From positions 62,001 through 126,000 of the forward strand of contig NZ_PNEO01000011.1 in assembly GCF_002870125.1 (NCBI RefSeq): 64,000 nt of DNA, read 5' to 3'. The translations under genes and the position numbers were made by a program. Shown here piece after piece: positions 16,068 through 25,086 of the stretch (within the stretch, counting starts at the first letter, position 1; each line of letters begins with the position of its first letter). Origin of the DNA: Burkholderia sp. WAC0059. Lineage in GTDB: Bacteria; Pseudomonadota; Gammaproteobacteria; Burkholderiales; Burkholderiaceae. The notes beneath the pieces were generated by a model, which worked only from the letters and a program-made list of their open reading frames with translations, was not told where the DNA came from and did not search any database.

Positions 16068-18231
16068 GCTTAGACGCCTTCAAATCAGTCGCGAATAACT
16101 TACTGAGTTCGAGCATTGCCGACTGGACGCTGAACTCCGTCAAATTGAGCTTAGCGATCTTGTGTCGCCAGACGTCTAGATCGCTGATGTAATCAAGAAT
16201 GCGTTTCGGCGTGACGGGCTGACCTTCATTGCCAAGTGTCCACGTCGCGTAGTCAACGGTCGCGAGACGTTCCCAGTCGTCATTTTTCCGAAGAGCAAAG
16301 GTATCTCGCACCCAATTCACGATAGATTGAATTTCTTTGCTTGCTTTTGCATATGCGGCATTAGAGCCTCTTATGTGGCCAAATCCGAAGCGCCCCTTCG
16401 TTTCCTTTATCCATCCCTGCGCTTTTGCAACAGCGATGCCGCCCGAGTAGCGCATCTTCGGATTGTAGGGACCAGCAGCCTTCCGAAGATAGTCGCTATT
16501 GACCCGACTATCACCCATTCGGCGACGCGCAAAATACACGGCCTTTTGTAAACGGAAGTTTCCTAAAGGCTCTTCCGATTTTTCATAGAACGCGCTCACG
16601 ACAGCCGAGACCAATACAGCTTCAAAGGCCCGGTCATCATCGTGTCTCAGGCTTAGATCGAACGGCCGTCCGACAGCCGCGCTGCTGAACGATTGAAGTT
16701 CTTCGCTAGGAGCGTCGGCGGCTGACTCGGCCGCCTTCCCTCCGGAATCGTTCTGGTGCAATTCAGCCTTTGATCCACGAGCAACCCAAGCAGAGAGCAA
16801 TTCCAACCCATGTTTTGCCCGGTCTTCAATTGCCTGCTCGACTGTCGTGCAAACGGTCATAAGGCTATCAACCATAGCGACAATACGTTGCTGTTGCTCG
16901 AAAGACGGTAGCCGTATGGGTACAGATCGCACGGTGGCTTGATTGATCTTTGGCATCGTTCCAGACGTTCCACTGGCCCGCTCTCTCATATGAGCGCGTG
17001 CTCTCGAGCAAGACAGCGCGAGGTGCAGAAAACGACTATCCACGCCAAGTTTAGGCGTGATCCGCATTATCAGATCAGGGTAAATGAACTCTCCAAGCAT
17101 GCCGGTGTAGACCGCAGAGACTCCAACGTACTCTATCGTGTTAGCGCGCTGCAGTAAGATGTCGTTCGGTCTGACCCAGAGGTCGGAATCAGGCGCGGGA
17201 CGATCCTGTACGTACTTGAACGCGCTCGCGTCAAACGTGCCCTTCGTAACGGCTGACAACGACATTGTCTTTGTGTCAGTCGGCCCCGAAACCGGCTTCG
17301 GTGAAAAGCCATTTTTAGGTCCAAAAGCAGTCAAAGTCGAAAGAGTTGTGTCTACCACCGGCTTGCCGTCTTCGCGGACAAGCAGCCCTTTCATCGCAAC
17401 GTCAATGATAGCGGCGCGAAGTTGTTTAAGCGCCTCGGCGTCATCGAACCAAAACTCGAAGTGATGACTGATTTCAGACCAAGCGTCCTTGACTTGGTCG
17501 TGATCGTCGGCTTCGACAAGTGCGCGAAGAGCCGCTGTTACTGCCGTTTTCTGCGCTTTTCGCTCGTCGAGTCGCCTGTCTTCGACATTTGCTAGAGCTT
17601 CCTCGACGGAACTAAAGGCTTCAATCGTGGCGGCTTGGTCCTCAAGCGAGGGGACGGGGATCGCCAGCTCTCTGAATTTCTTAAGCGATACGCCGCCGAT
17701 AATGCCGGACATGTTGCTCTGGAACTGCGTGTAAAAGTCTTGACTCCGCAGGACATAACTCAAATACACCGGCAGCACATTGGGCCCGGCGACCAAAGCG
17801 TAGAGCTTGTTTCCGAAGCATACAGGCTGATCGGTAAGCCCCACTTTTCTGCCTGCACTCCCTCCTTCCGCGCAGATTAGTACTGATCCTGTTGGCGCAA
17901 CCTTGAACCCCGCTTCGCCTTCCGGAATGCGGACTCCGTTGTGGTAGTCGATCACACCAGTGTTAAGCGCGACGTCCTTTGTTGCTATGTAGGGCAGACC
18001 GTCGGTCAAACCCATATAACGCAGTTCTTTCTCCGCCGCATTTACACTAGTACCGGTGAGCAGTTGAGCTACATCATCCAATCGAAGCCTGTTTCCAGTC
18101 TTTCCCGGAGCACGGCCGGCCACGAACGCGCCACCGACGGCAAGTTCCAAGGCGAGCTGATGCAGATAGCGATCGGCGCCAGGCAACGCGCTCAAGCTAG
18201 CAAGACGTTTAAAAAGTTCACTTACCATCAT
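16054..18231 (-). CDS. hsdS: Type I restriction-modification specificity subunit with C-terminal extension
   Basis: A 725-residue protein, much longer than the usual 400-450 for HsdS. Residues 1-280 hold the first target-recognition domain (GGVSLKKFRELAIPVPSLED) and a long helical spacer. Residues about 285-470 hold the second (SGTMPKINQATVRSVPIRLP, then SFEQQQRIVAMVDSL). After an acidic, serine-rich linker a further domain covers about 520-725, with FRLQKAVYFARRRMGDS and AAGPYNPKMRYSGGIAVAKA. That pattern of a basic K-x2-YFA helix followed by GP recalls Panacea/DUF4065-like domains. Its start overlaps the hsdM stop by 4 nt (ATGA), and it sets the DNA sequence recognised by the complex. Confidence 0.9.
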   Translation of the reverse strand: MMVSELFKRLASLSALPGADRYLHQLALELAVGGAFVAGRAPGKTGNRLRLDDVAQLLTGTSVNAAEKELRYMGLTDGLPYIATKDVALNTGVIDYHNGVRIPEGEAGFKVAPTGSVLICAEGGSAGRKVGLTDQPVCFGNKLYALVAGPNVLPVYLSYVLRSQDFYTQFQSNMSGIIGGVSLKKFRELAIPVPSLEDQAATIEAFSSVEEALANVEDRRLDERKAQKTAVTAALRALVEADDHDQVKDAWSEISHHFEFWFDDAEALKQLRAAIIDVAMKGLLVREDGKPVVDTTLSTLTAFGPKNGFSPKPVSGPTDTKTMSLSAVTKGTFDASAFKYVQDRPAPDSDLWVRPNDILLQRANTIEYVGVSAVYTGMLGEFIYPDLIMRITPKLGVDSRFLHLALSCSRARAHMRERASGTSGTMPKINQATVRSVPIRLPSFEQQQRIVAMVDSLMTVCTTVEQAIEDRAKHGLELLSAWVARGSKAELHQNDSGGKAAESAADAPSEELQSFSSAAVGRPFDLSLRHDDDRAFEAVLVSAVVSAFYEKSEEPLGNFRLQKAVYFARRRMGDSRVNSDYLRKAAGPYNPKMRYSGGIAVAKAQGWIKETKGRFGFGHIRGSNAAYAKASKEIQSIVNWVRDTFALRKNDDWERLATVDYATWTLGNEGQPVTPKRILDYISDLDVWRHKIAKLNLTEFSVQSAMLELSKLFATDLKASKRVCK

Positions 18232-19703
18232 TCGGACCGCTCGAATTGACCCAACGCAGACTGAAGCGCGGTTAGCAAGGCTGAACTAGCTTGGACCAGT
18301 TGATGCTGACTATGATCGTATGCTTTCGTTAGCTCGTCGATGCTGCGCGCATCCGCGTCCGGCTTAAATGGATTGGGGATGTCTAAGTTATATCCACGAG
18401 CCTTTATGTCTTCAATACCGACCTTCCAGCTATTCTGGGTTTGCTTTCTTCCTGCGCGCGTAGCGTCCCCCCACCATGCCTTCTCAGAGTCAAACTCTTC
18501 GAGTCGGATAGGGCGGGACTTGGAGTAGTTTTTATAGCCGTCTGGATACGGATGTTCGTAGAACCATACGTCTTTAGTTGGACTACCCTTCTCAAAAAAC
18601 AGAAGATTGGTCTTGATGCCGGTGTACGGATTGAAAACGCCGTTCGGCAGTCGAACGATTGTATGTAGATTGCATTCCGCTAGAAGCTTTTCTTTGATGC
18701 GTGTCTTCGTGCCCTCTCCGAACAGCGTGCCGTCGGGCAAGACGACAGCTGCGCGACCGCCATCTTTGAGGAGTTCTATTATCAAGACCAAGAACAGATC
18801 CGCCGTCTCTCGAGTCTGAAAAAGCTGAGGGACATTCCGTTCAATGCCATCCTCTTCGATTCCGCCGAAGGGGGGATTGGTAAGTATGACATCAACTTTT
18901 TTGCGAAGAGGGTGATCTTTAATTGGTTTGCTCAGCGTATTTCCTCGGACGATGCTTGTCGGGCTTTCGATTCCGTGCAGCATCATATTGGTTGTACAAA
19001 GCAAATGAGGAAGAGCTTTCTTCTCTACGCCACGTATTGAAGACTGCAAAACTTCGTAATCATCTTCACCGTTCACATACAGATCAGTCTTATGGTCCAC
19101 CGCGCAGGAAAGGAAGCCGCCGGTACCGCAGGCCGGATCAAAAACTATATCCGACAGTTTAGGATCTACCATTTCGACCATGAACTGAGTCAAGGCTCGA
19201 GGAGTGTAAAATTCTCCCGCATTTCCGGCACTTTGCAAATCGCGCAGAATCTGCTCATACACATCGCCGAACGTGTGCCTGTCACCTAAGTTATTAAAAT
19301 CAACGGTGTTGATTTTATTAATTACTTGACGTAGCAGCGTCCCAGATTTCATATAGTTTATAGCGTCCTGAAAGACTCCATGAACCACGAGAGCGCGAGA
19401 GCGTTCCGCCACATCAATATTGATGTTCTTTAAGCCTGGGAAAAGCTCATTATTAACAAACAAAAGTAGATCGTCCCCGGTTATTCCTTCTACGTCTGCA
19501 GCCCAAGCCGACCAGCGAAGATTTTCCGGTATAGGCGAACGATATTCCTCGTCGAGAAGAACGAGCTCCTCCTCTCTATCGTCAAAGATTTTTAGGAAAA
19601 ACATCCAAACAAGTTGACCAATGCGCTGCGCGTCGCCATCTACGCCAGCGTCTTTACGCATTGTGTCTTGGATCGCCTTTAGGACATTCGATACGTCTGC
19701 CAT
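18228..19703 (-). CDS. hsdM: Type I restriction-modification DNA methyltransferase subunit
   Basis: A 491-residue N6-adenine methyltransferase of the type I HsdM family. It has the N-terminal helical HsdM domain, the SAM-binding FDPACGTGGF at 188-197 and the catalytic NPPF at 276-279. It needs HsdS for sequence recognition and protects host DNA. ATG 19703 is chosen because GGAG lies 7 nt upstream and it starts one base after the hsdR stop codon. Longer in-frame starts would overlap hsdR. All key motifs are intact, so methylation activity is expected. Confidence 0.95.
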   Translation of the reverse strand: MADVSNVLKAIQDTMRKDAGVDGDAQRIGQLVWMFFLKIFDDREEELVLLDEEYRSPIPENLRWSAWAADVEGITGDDLLLFVNNELFPGLKNINIDVAERSRALVVHGVFQDAINYMKSGTLLRQVINKINTVDFNNLGDRHTFGDVYEQILRDLQSAGNAGEFYTPRALTQFMVEMVDPKLSDIVFDPACGTGGFLSCAVDHKTDLYVNGEDDYEVLQSSIRGVEKKALPHLLCTTNMMLHGIESPTSIVRGNTLSKPIKDHPLRKKVDVILTNPPFGGIEEDGIERNVPQLFQTRETADLFLVLIIELLKDGGRAAVVLPDGTLFGEGTKTRIKEKLLAECNLHTIVRLPNGVFNPYTGIKTNLLFFEKGSPTKDVWFYEHPYPDGYKNYSKSRPIRLEEFDSEKAWWGDATRAGRKQTQNSWKVGIEDIKARGYNLDIPNPFKPDADARSIDELTKAYDHSQHQLVQASSALLTALQSALGQFERSE

Positions 19704-19704
19704 A

Positions 19705-22056
19705 TCAGGCCTCCGCATAAATCTGTGATTCAAGCTCGCGAATTGCGGCTTGGTAGTTGTCTTTACCGCCGAAAATGTTACGGATAATCTGTACAGGTGT
19801 TCCTATTTTGTCAAACGGCTTCAGGTGCAGGATCTTGCCGCTCTCAAGCGCAACACTGTCATCGTCGGCATATTTTTCGAGAAGTGCGTAAAGGACCATC
19901 CTTGCAGCCTCGCCGTAGCCCGAAAACGGATCGCGACTCCTTACGCGTGCCGCTCGCTCTTTTCGAGTCGTGAGAGGGCGGTCAAACGCGAGGTGGCAGA
20001 CCAAATCGAAGACATCATATCGTTCGCCGTTCGCGGCCTCCTCGCGCAATGCGTCGAGGGGCACCCCAAGCTCCTCTATCTCGTTTAGTACAGCTTGTTT
20101 CCGCTCGGCTGTAGTCCAACGAGTTAGAAAATTTCCCAAGGTAGTGTATCTCTGCTGAAGCTTCTGCTTAACGTAAGCGCTGAGCGCGACAGTGATTAAC
20201 TTACCTTGAGCATCCAAATACTGCACGCGGCGAGCAAGCACTTCTACTGTTACGCCATCTATATAATATTTACGCGGCTGGAGGCTATCTTCAAATGGCT
20301 CAGTTGAAGATTCAGTAAGATTGGCGCTGTCTAATCCGGACTCGAGATCCGACAGTGGGCTCTCGAGATTCGGTTCAAAAATTTGCACTGGGTCGCCATC
20401 GAATGCAGCGTCAGCAAACAGCTCCGTTGCCCGCTTGAAATCCATTATCGTAAAAAAGCGCTTGCCATGATTCTCGTCAATCCGAGTGCCACGGCCGATG
20501 ATCTGCTTAAACTCAGTCATCGAGCGAATTCGTTGATCAAGAACAATCAGTCTGCAAGTCTTTACGTCGACACCGGTTGTCAGCAGTTTTGATGTGGTTG
20601 CTATTACAGGATACGGCGAGAACGGATCAATGAAATTATCGAGTTCTGCGGTTCCAGTCGGGTCGTCCCCCGTCATTCTGACGACATAGCGATAGTTTTC
20701 CGCTACTAGATCAGCATTCGCGTTTGCAAGGGCCTTCCTCATCCGGTCGGCATGCTCCGTGTCCTCGCAAAACACAATAGTTTTTCCGAAGCGGTCGTTT
20801 GCTTTGAGGAATTCAGTGACTTTCTCAGCAACAAGACTTGTACGAGGATCGAAGACGATTTTGGTATCAACATCGCGCTGAACGTAAATGCGATCTTCTA
20901 TCTCGTACCCAAATCGATCAACCATTCCGGCTTCGGGGCGGTAACCCGTCAGGTCCAGATCCAAATCGTAACGAATAACCTTATACGGAGCGAGAAAGCC
21001 GTCCTCGATTCCTTGACGGAGCGAATATGTATAAACAGGATCGCCAAAGTAGTCGATGTTGGATACTTCCGTCGTCTCTTTGGGAGTCGCGGTCATTCCG
21101 ATCTGAGTTGCGCTGGAAAAATACGTAAGAATTTCGCGCCACGCTGAATCGTCCGCAGCACTGCCCCTATGACACTCATCGATTATGATTAGGTCAAAAA
21201 AATCCGGAGAAAACTGTTTGTAGATATTTTGCTCGTCACTGCTCCCCGAAACTGCTTGATAAAGGGCGAGAAAAATTTCGTAGGACTTATCAACCTGACG
21301 ATTTATTACCTTCGTCATAGCTCCGCCAAAAGGCGTAAAGTCGTTGCCTTTGGTCTGATCGACGAGAATGTTTCTGTCTGCCAAAAACAATACTCGTTTC
21401 TTCGCTTTTGCTTTCCAAAGTCGCCATATTATCTGGAAGGCAGTATAGGTCTTGCCAGTCCCGGTCGCCATGACGAGTAAAATGCGGCTCTGACCTTTCG
21501 CGACAGCAGTTACAGCGCGGTTGACTGCGGTTGCCTGATAGTACCGAGGAGAGCGGCCGTCAACGCCCACGTGATATTGCTGTTCGACCAGACGCGAAGA
21601 TTCCGGGCTTAAGCCTTTCCAACTTTGATACTTTGCCCAAAGAAGCGCTGGACTCGGAAACTCGTCCATCGCAATCTCGCGCTCGACCTGGCCATCTGTA
21701 GCCGTTTTGTCATGAAAGATGAACCGGGCGCCGTTTGATGAAAAGACAAACGGTACATCGAGCATTTCAGCGTAAACGAGAGCTTGTTGAATGCCATCAG
21801 ATGCGGTGTGCGATTGATCCTTGGCTTCAATCACAGCCAATGGCACATTGGGACTGTGGTACAGAACGTAATCCGCGCGTAGCTTCCGTCCGCGCGTGGA
21901 CATTTTGCCACGCACGATAACTCGGCCATCTGTGAGGGTGACCTCTTCTCGTAGCTGCGTATTGACGTCCCAGCCGGCAGTAACGACCGCTGGCGTGATC
22001 AATTTGGTACAAATATCTCGTTCGCTAAGGCTCAATGACTCCTGCTCCCCATTCAT
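19705..22056 (-). CDS. hsdR: Type I restriction endonuclease subunit R (EcoEI-like)
   Basis: A 783-residue motor-nuclease subunit. The N-terminal nuclease has Asp62 and E77-A-K79 of a PD-(D/E)xK site. The SF2 translocase has Walker A ATGTGKT at 197-203, DECH at 293-296, GMTATPK and the arginine-finger motif QIIGRGTRI. The C-terminal third matches the EcoEI R-protein C-terminal region. ATG 22056 is preferred to the TTG at 22071. It is the first gene of the operon hsdR-hsdM-hsdS-SIR2, all within a few bases of each other. Every catalytic motif is present, so restriction should be active. Confidence 0.93.
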   Translation of the reverse strand: MNGEQESLSLSERDICTKLITPAVVTAGWDVNTQLREEVTLTDGRVIVRGKMSTRGRKLRADYVLYHSPNVPLAVIEAKDQSHTASDGIQQALVYAEMLDVPFVFSSNGARFIFHDKTATDGQVEREIAMDEFPSPALLWAKYQSWKGLSPESSRLVEQQYHVGVDGRSPRYYQATAVNRAVTAVAKGQSRILLVMATGTGKTYTAFQIIWRLWKAKAKKRVLFLADRNILVDQTKGNDFTPFGGAMTKVINRQVDKSYEIFLALYQAVSGSSDEQNIYKQFSPDFFDLIIIDECHRGSAADDSAWREILTYFSSATQIGMTATPKETTEVSNIDYFGDPVYTYSLRQGIEDGFLAPYKVIRYDLDLDLTGYRPEAGMVDRFGYEIEDRIYVQRDVDTKIVFDPRTSLVAEKVTEFLKANDRFGKTIVFCEDTEHADRMRKALANANADLVAENYRYVVRMTGDDPTGTAELDNFIDPFSPYPVIATTSKLLTTGVDVKTCRLIVLDQRIRSMTEFKQIIGRGTRIDENHGKRFFTIMDFKRATELFADAAFDGDPVQIFEPNLESPLSDLESGLDSANLTESSTEPFEDSLQPRKYYIDGVTVEVLARRVQYLDAQGKLITVALSAYVKQKLQQRYTTLGNFLTRWTTAERKQAVLNEIEELGVPLDALREEAANGERYDVFDLVCHLAFDRPLTTRKERAARVRSRDPFSGYGEAARMVLYALLEKYADDDSVALESGKILHLKPFDKIGTPVQIIRNIFGGKDNYQAAIRELESQIYAEA

Positions 22057-22455
22057 GTTTAAACTCGTCAAAGCATACGTTGGCTGTCGGCAGCACGCCC
22101 ATTTGTGCGGAGTACGGCAAGAACCCCGACGCTTTAGGTTGGAGGGTCAGACACTTGTCAAACGCAACCCGCCGGTCATCTCGCGATCGCACATCGACAT
22201 CGCTCTGGCATCAGGCCTGTACAGAACGCGAACCAGATTACCTCTAAAGAGCGATTGAGCACCGGCTAGGCGCGACCGTTGCCGACGAACATACCCGGCT
22301 CCCCAAATGGTTGAATTATGGGCTGCGTTCAGAGGTGGAACAAGGGGCAGTTCGGGGATCGCCTCGGTCATAAGTCCAGTACTTGGCTAGCGTATTTTTG
22401 CTTTGGCATGCGCGGGCGGTGAGTGCATTTCTGCGACTTTGTATTGGAGGGGAGC
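22057..22455. other. Promoter side of the restriction operon
   Basis: About 400 bp between the start of hsdR and the end of the broken integrase, presumably holding the hsd promoter. I see no gene, no strong hairpin and no recognisable operator. Confidence 0.4.
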
Positions 22456-23408
22456 TTACCCGAGCTTTGGGATAAGGCTCTCGGGGTTAAGGTGAGTGTA
22501 CCGCTTCAACATCTGCATGCTTCGGTGACCTGTTATCGAAGCAACTCCCATTGGGTGAAGCCCTTTCTCAAACAACCTCGATGTGACTTCGTGTCGAAGG
22601 TCGTGCCAGCGGAGGCTGGCTACTGCTGGATTGTCTGTGCTGGCGATTTTCAATGTCCGCTTCCATACGCAAATTACGGCATTGGCACTTGTCCCGAATA
22701 CCCGGCCCTTCAATCCGGCGAGCCTGACGTCGGCTGGGCCATGAGAGGATCGAGCTAGCCGAGCGTCCACGCCCTCAGCGATGGCCGCAAAGTTACGGAA
22801 GACCGCGATGGCGCGCTGCGAAAGGGCGAGTGCGACCGGTACGCTCTCGTTGACAGCCCTGCGCGCGTCAGGCGGGAATTTGATCAAGCGGCAACGTACA
22901 TCCACCCATTCCCGGCAGATCGAGAACAAAGCCGCCTGCCGCAGACTGGTCTCGATCGCAAGCTCGAGGGCGGGCCCAGCCCAAGGGTTTCGGCTCGCGA
23001 GAAGGAGGGAGTGAAGCTTTTTCGAACTCCGTTGGAAGCAATCGCCGGTCTCGGCTATGGCTCCCGGCCGGTTTCCGAATGTTGTCTAGAGGGTTAAGTA
23101 GGCCTTCCATGCCCCATTCCTTGCGCGCTATCTCGAAGAGATGGCTGACAATCTGTAGCTCCAGCCGTATGGTGTTTTCCGCTCGACCCATCGCGCGACG
23201 TTCATCGCGATATTTTGCGAAATCAGCGCCCCGGAGGCTCGCGAGCGTCCGGTAGGCCAATTCTTGGCCAGAGTTTCATCTCGGCCTCCACGCGTCGCGC
23301 CCACGTCTGCGCCTGTTGCTTTGTGTCGAATGTGCGGTAGACGGGCTTGTAGCCTCGACGGCGAATCTCCGCACGCCAGTAAGCTCCACGCTGACTGATA
23401 TATGCCAT
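22456..23408 (-). pseudogene. Frameshifted tyrosine recombinase (phage-type integrase)
   Basis: Three overlapping frames together encode one integrase. The N-terminal part starts MAYISQRGAYWRAEIRRRG at 23408. The core-binding part (ASLRGADFAKYRDERRAMGR) lies in a second frame ending near 22868. The catalytic part in a third frame runs to 22456 with RWHDLRHEVTSRLFEKG, ASITGHRSM and MLKRYTHL, so the HxxR, GH and Tyr residues survive. The first junction also lacks roughly 40 residues found in relatives such as the intact integrase at 26304. Two frameshifts and the deletion make it non-functional. It lies about 160 bp from the tRNA-Lys fragment. Confidence 0.85.
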
Positions 23409-23570
23409 TTCAAGCTCCAGAACAATTTTAGAACGCTTGGTCTGGATTCTCGAACTCCGGCGGGTTTCCGGCAAAGGCCAGTTTTTGATGCCTGCACATG
23501 CGGAATATAGGCGAAAAAATGCACCACGATTTCTCGTAAGCGATTGATTTAATACAGTTTAATTCAGCAG

Positions 23571-23615
23571 CGGGACGTGAGTGACTCGAACACTCGACCT
23601 ACGGATTAAGAGTCC
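23571..23615 (-). other. tRNA-Lys(CTT) 3' fragment, candidate attachment site
   Basis: Read on the minus strand this is the second half of a tRNA-Lys: the anticodon arm with GGACTCTTAATCC, the variable loop, the T-arm with GTTCGAGTC, and an acceptor strand ACGTCCCG. The 5' half is missing, so it is not a functional tRNA. Integrases of this kind recombine in the 3' half of tRNA genes, so this is the likely att remnant of the adjacent broken integrase. No second copy occurs in the window. Confidence 0.75.
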
Positions 23616-24101
23616 ACGAATCGAAAGTGTCGGACGGTACTCCAAAATTGTATAGGTCAATCACACTAACTATATATGTCGCTCAGTCGCATAACTGTGG
23701 CGCCAGTCGCACCCACTCTGGCGCCCTACGTCTACACAGTCCTCAACAAACACAGAATGATCGCCCGCAGCGCATTTAGTTCGACAAACGCTCGCCGCAG
23801 TCCTACGTCGTCGCCCATGAGCGTCGAAAAATTTTCATCGCGTAATCGCATACTCCATCTGCCGTCGCCGCACATGTGAATTCATCGTCTTGCCATAACG
23901 CTCTCTGGACTCACTTCACCGGCCCCCAAAAAACCAAATACAGCTGCTCCGAGGCATTTCGTGTCCATCCGGCACGGCGATCGTGTCTCCTTCCATAGGC
24001 AGAGACAAGTCGAAGAGTGGATGGCGCCCAAACCCGGCGCATGCCTATCCTGCCCTCCCTTGTTTTTATGTCGCTTTCACGCGGCTTAGTCGAAGCTTCT
24101 G
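23616..24101. other. Low-GC stretch without recognisable genes
   Basis: Nearly 500 bp with only short unsupported frames. It connects the tRNA-Lys fragment to the iteron-like array and is probably decayed element DNA. Confidence 0.4.
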
Positions 24102-24244
24102 CGTGAGGTTGACCAAGTGAATTTGTGAGGTACCCGCGCCCCGTTCGTGAAGCCACCTGTATCAGCCGAAAAATTTTCGTGAGATTGACGAAGCGAGTTT
24201 GCGAGGTACCCATGACCAGTTCGCGAGGTTGCCCGTTTCAGTCG
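24102..24244 (+). repeat. Iteron-like array, 22-bp units
   Basis: Units start at 24102, 24124, 24146, 24178, 24200 and 24222, so the spacing is 22, 22, 32, 22 and 22 bp. Each begins with a form of CGTGAGGTTGAC or TGTGAGGTACCC. Units 1 and 4, 2 and 5, and 3 and 6 are most alike, giving a 76-bp super-repeat. The 22/32-bp spacing places all units on one face of the helix. Such arrays bind Rep proteins at plasmid origins or relaxosome/partition proteins. Only a small DNA-binding-type gene (24614) lies downstream. Confidence 0.65.
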
Positions 24245-24613
24245 TAAATTTGCGTACCGAGTGCGTTAACCTCACCCCATCCGGTCAAATGATTTGCGTG
24301 CCCGATGTGCGAAGGCATCCAAGATAAATGCGAATCGGGCGTGGACTAGATGCGCCGCTTGGTCGAGGTCGCTCGATGAGGTCTGCGGAGTTCATTTACG
24401 CGTGCGACTACGCATGTCTTGAATGCGCCGGTCAAATTCCTTGCGTTTTGATATGTGTCGCATGCTCGCGACACGTCAAAAATAAAGCGAAATTCCGGCG
24501 TTGTCCATGCACGTCCGACACGTTCCATAACGATTTTTCGCACTAGAAACACGTGTTGACGAGCTGCGTGCAGCTTTGCAAGATGTGCTGACGGTGATCG
24601 AAGGGAGCAGATC

Positions 24614-25075
24614 ATGCCGAATGCAAAGAGCTTTACGCGGACGCAACGGGATACGGCCGCACAGACCCTTGCGGCATTGCCCGAAAAGCCCGAAAGCGAA
24701 CATCGCCTGAGCACGCGCGATATGGTGAAATCCATCCAGGCGCACATTCTCGCGGCACAAAAGAAGGGATATACCTTCGAGGAACTCGCCGACGTGATTT
24801 CCAAAGCGGGAGTCCGTGTGAGTGTCGGCACGCTGAAATACGCCATGCGCGTAGTCGCCGAAGAAAAAAAGCATTCGCAAGTATCGGGCGGATCTACGCG
24901 GACGGGAAATGCTCAGTCTTCGAGAAAAAATTCAGGACTGGCTAGTCCGGTACGCAATGGTCAATCGCACATCGCTCCGCGACTGCGAGAGAACGAGAAA
25001 ATGAACAAACCGAGCATCCCACCGATACGAGGTACGTTTGGATTTCCGATCAGCCCAGACACCGAAAATCTCTAG
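24614..25075 (+). CDS. Small mobilisation/DNA-binding-type protein, conserved in plasmids and ICEs
   Basis: 153 residues, basic. The middle (KKGYTFEELADVISKAGVRV then SVGTLKYAMR) looks like a helix-turn-helix of the type found in small plasmid mobilisation or relaxosome accessory proteins. The C-terminal third is low-complexity and probably disordered. The ATG is preceded by GGAGCAG, close to an ideal ribosome site. It is 370 bp downstream of the 22-bp repeat array, which it might bind. No relaxase, rep or transfer gene remains nearby, so this is likely a leftover of a larger element. The functional guess is weak. Confidence 0.55.
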   Translation: MPNAKSFTRTQRDTAAQTLAALPEKPESEHRLSTRDMVKSIQAHILAAQKKGYTFEELADVISKAGVRVSVGTLKYAMRVVAEEKKHSQVSGGSTRTGNAQSSRKNSGLASPVRNGQSHIAPRLRENEKMNKPSIPPIRGTFGFPISPDTENL

Positions 25076-25086
25076 GGGATGACGCC

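Larger units (their letters stand above)
14964..23615. mobile_element. Defence island with type I R-M and SIR2, decayed integrase and tRNA-Lys fragment
   Basis: A low-GC block holding hsdR-hsdM-hsdS-SIR2 on the minus strand, a frameshifted tyrosine recombinase at 22456-23408, and a 45-nt fragment of a tRNA-Lys gene at 23571-23615. Integrase next to a tRNA 3' end is the standard edge of an integrated island. The left edge is approximate. The island can no longer excise by its own recombinase. Confidence 0.6.

Noticed and set aside
23911..24213. A 100-codon minus-strand frame across the iteron-like array.
   Set aside because: Its N-terminal third is made of the repeats themselves, and no ribosome site or motif supports it.
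24102..24244. Interpretation of the 22-bp repeats as a CRISPR array.
   Set aside because: The units are contiguous without variable spacers and diverge from each other, and no cas gene is present. No CRISPR array was seen anywhere in the window.
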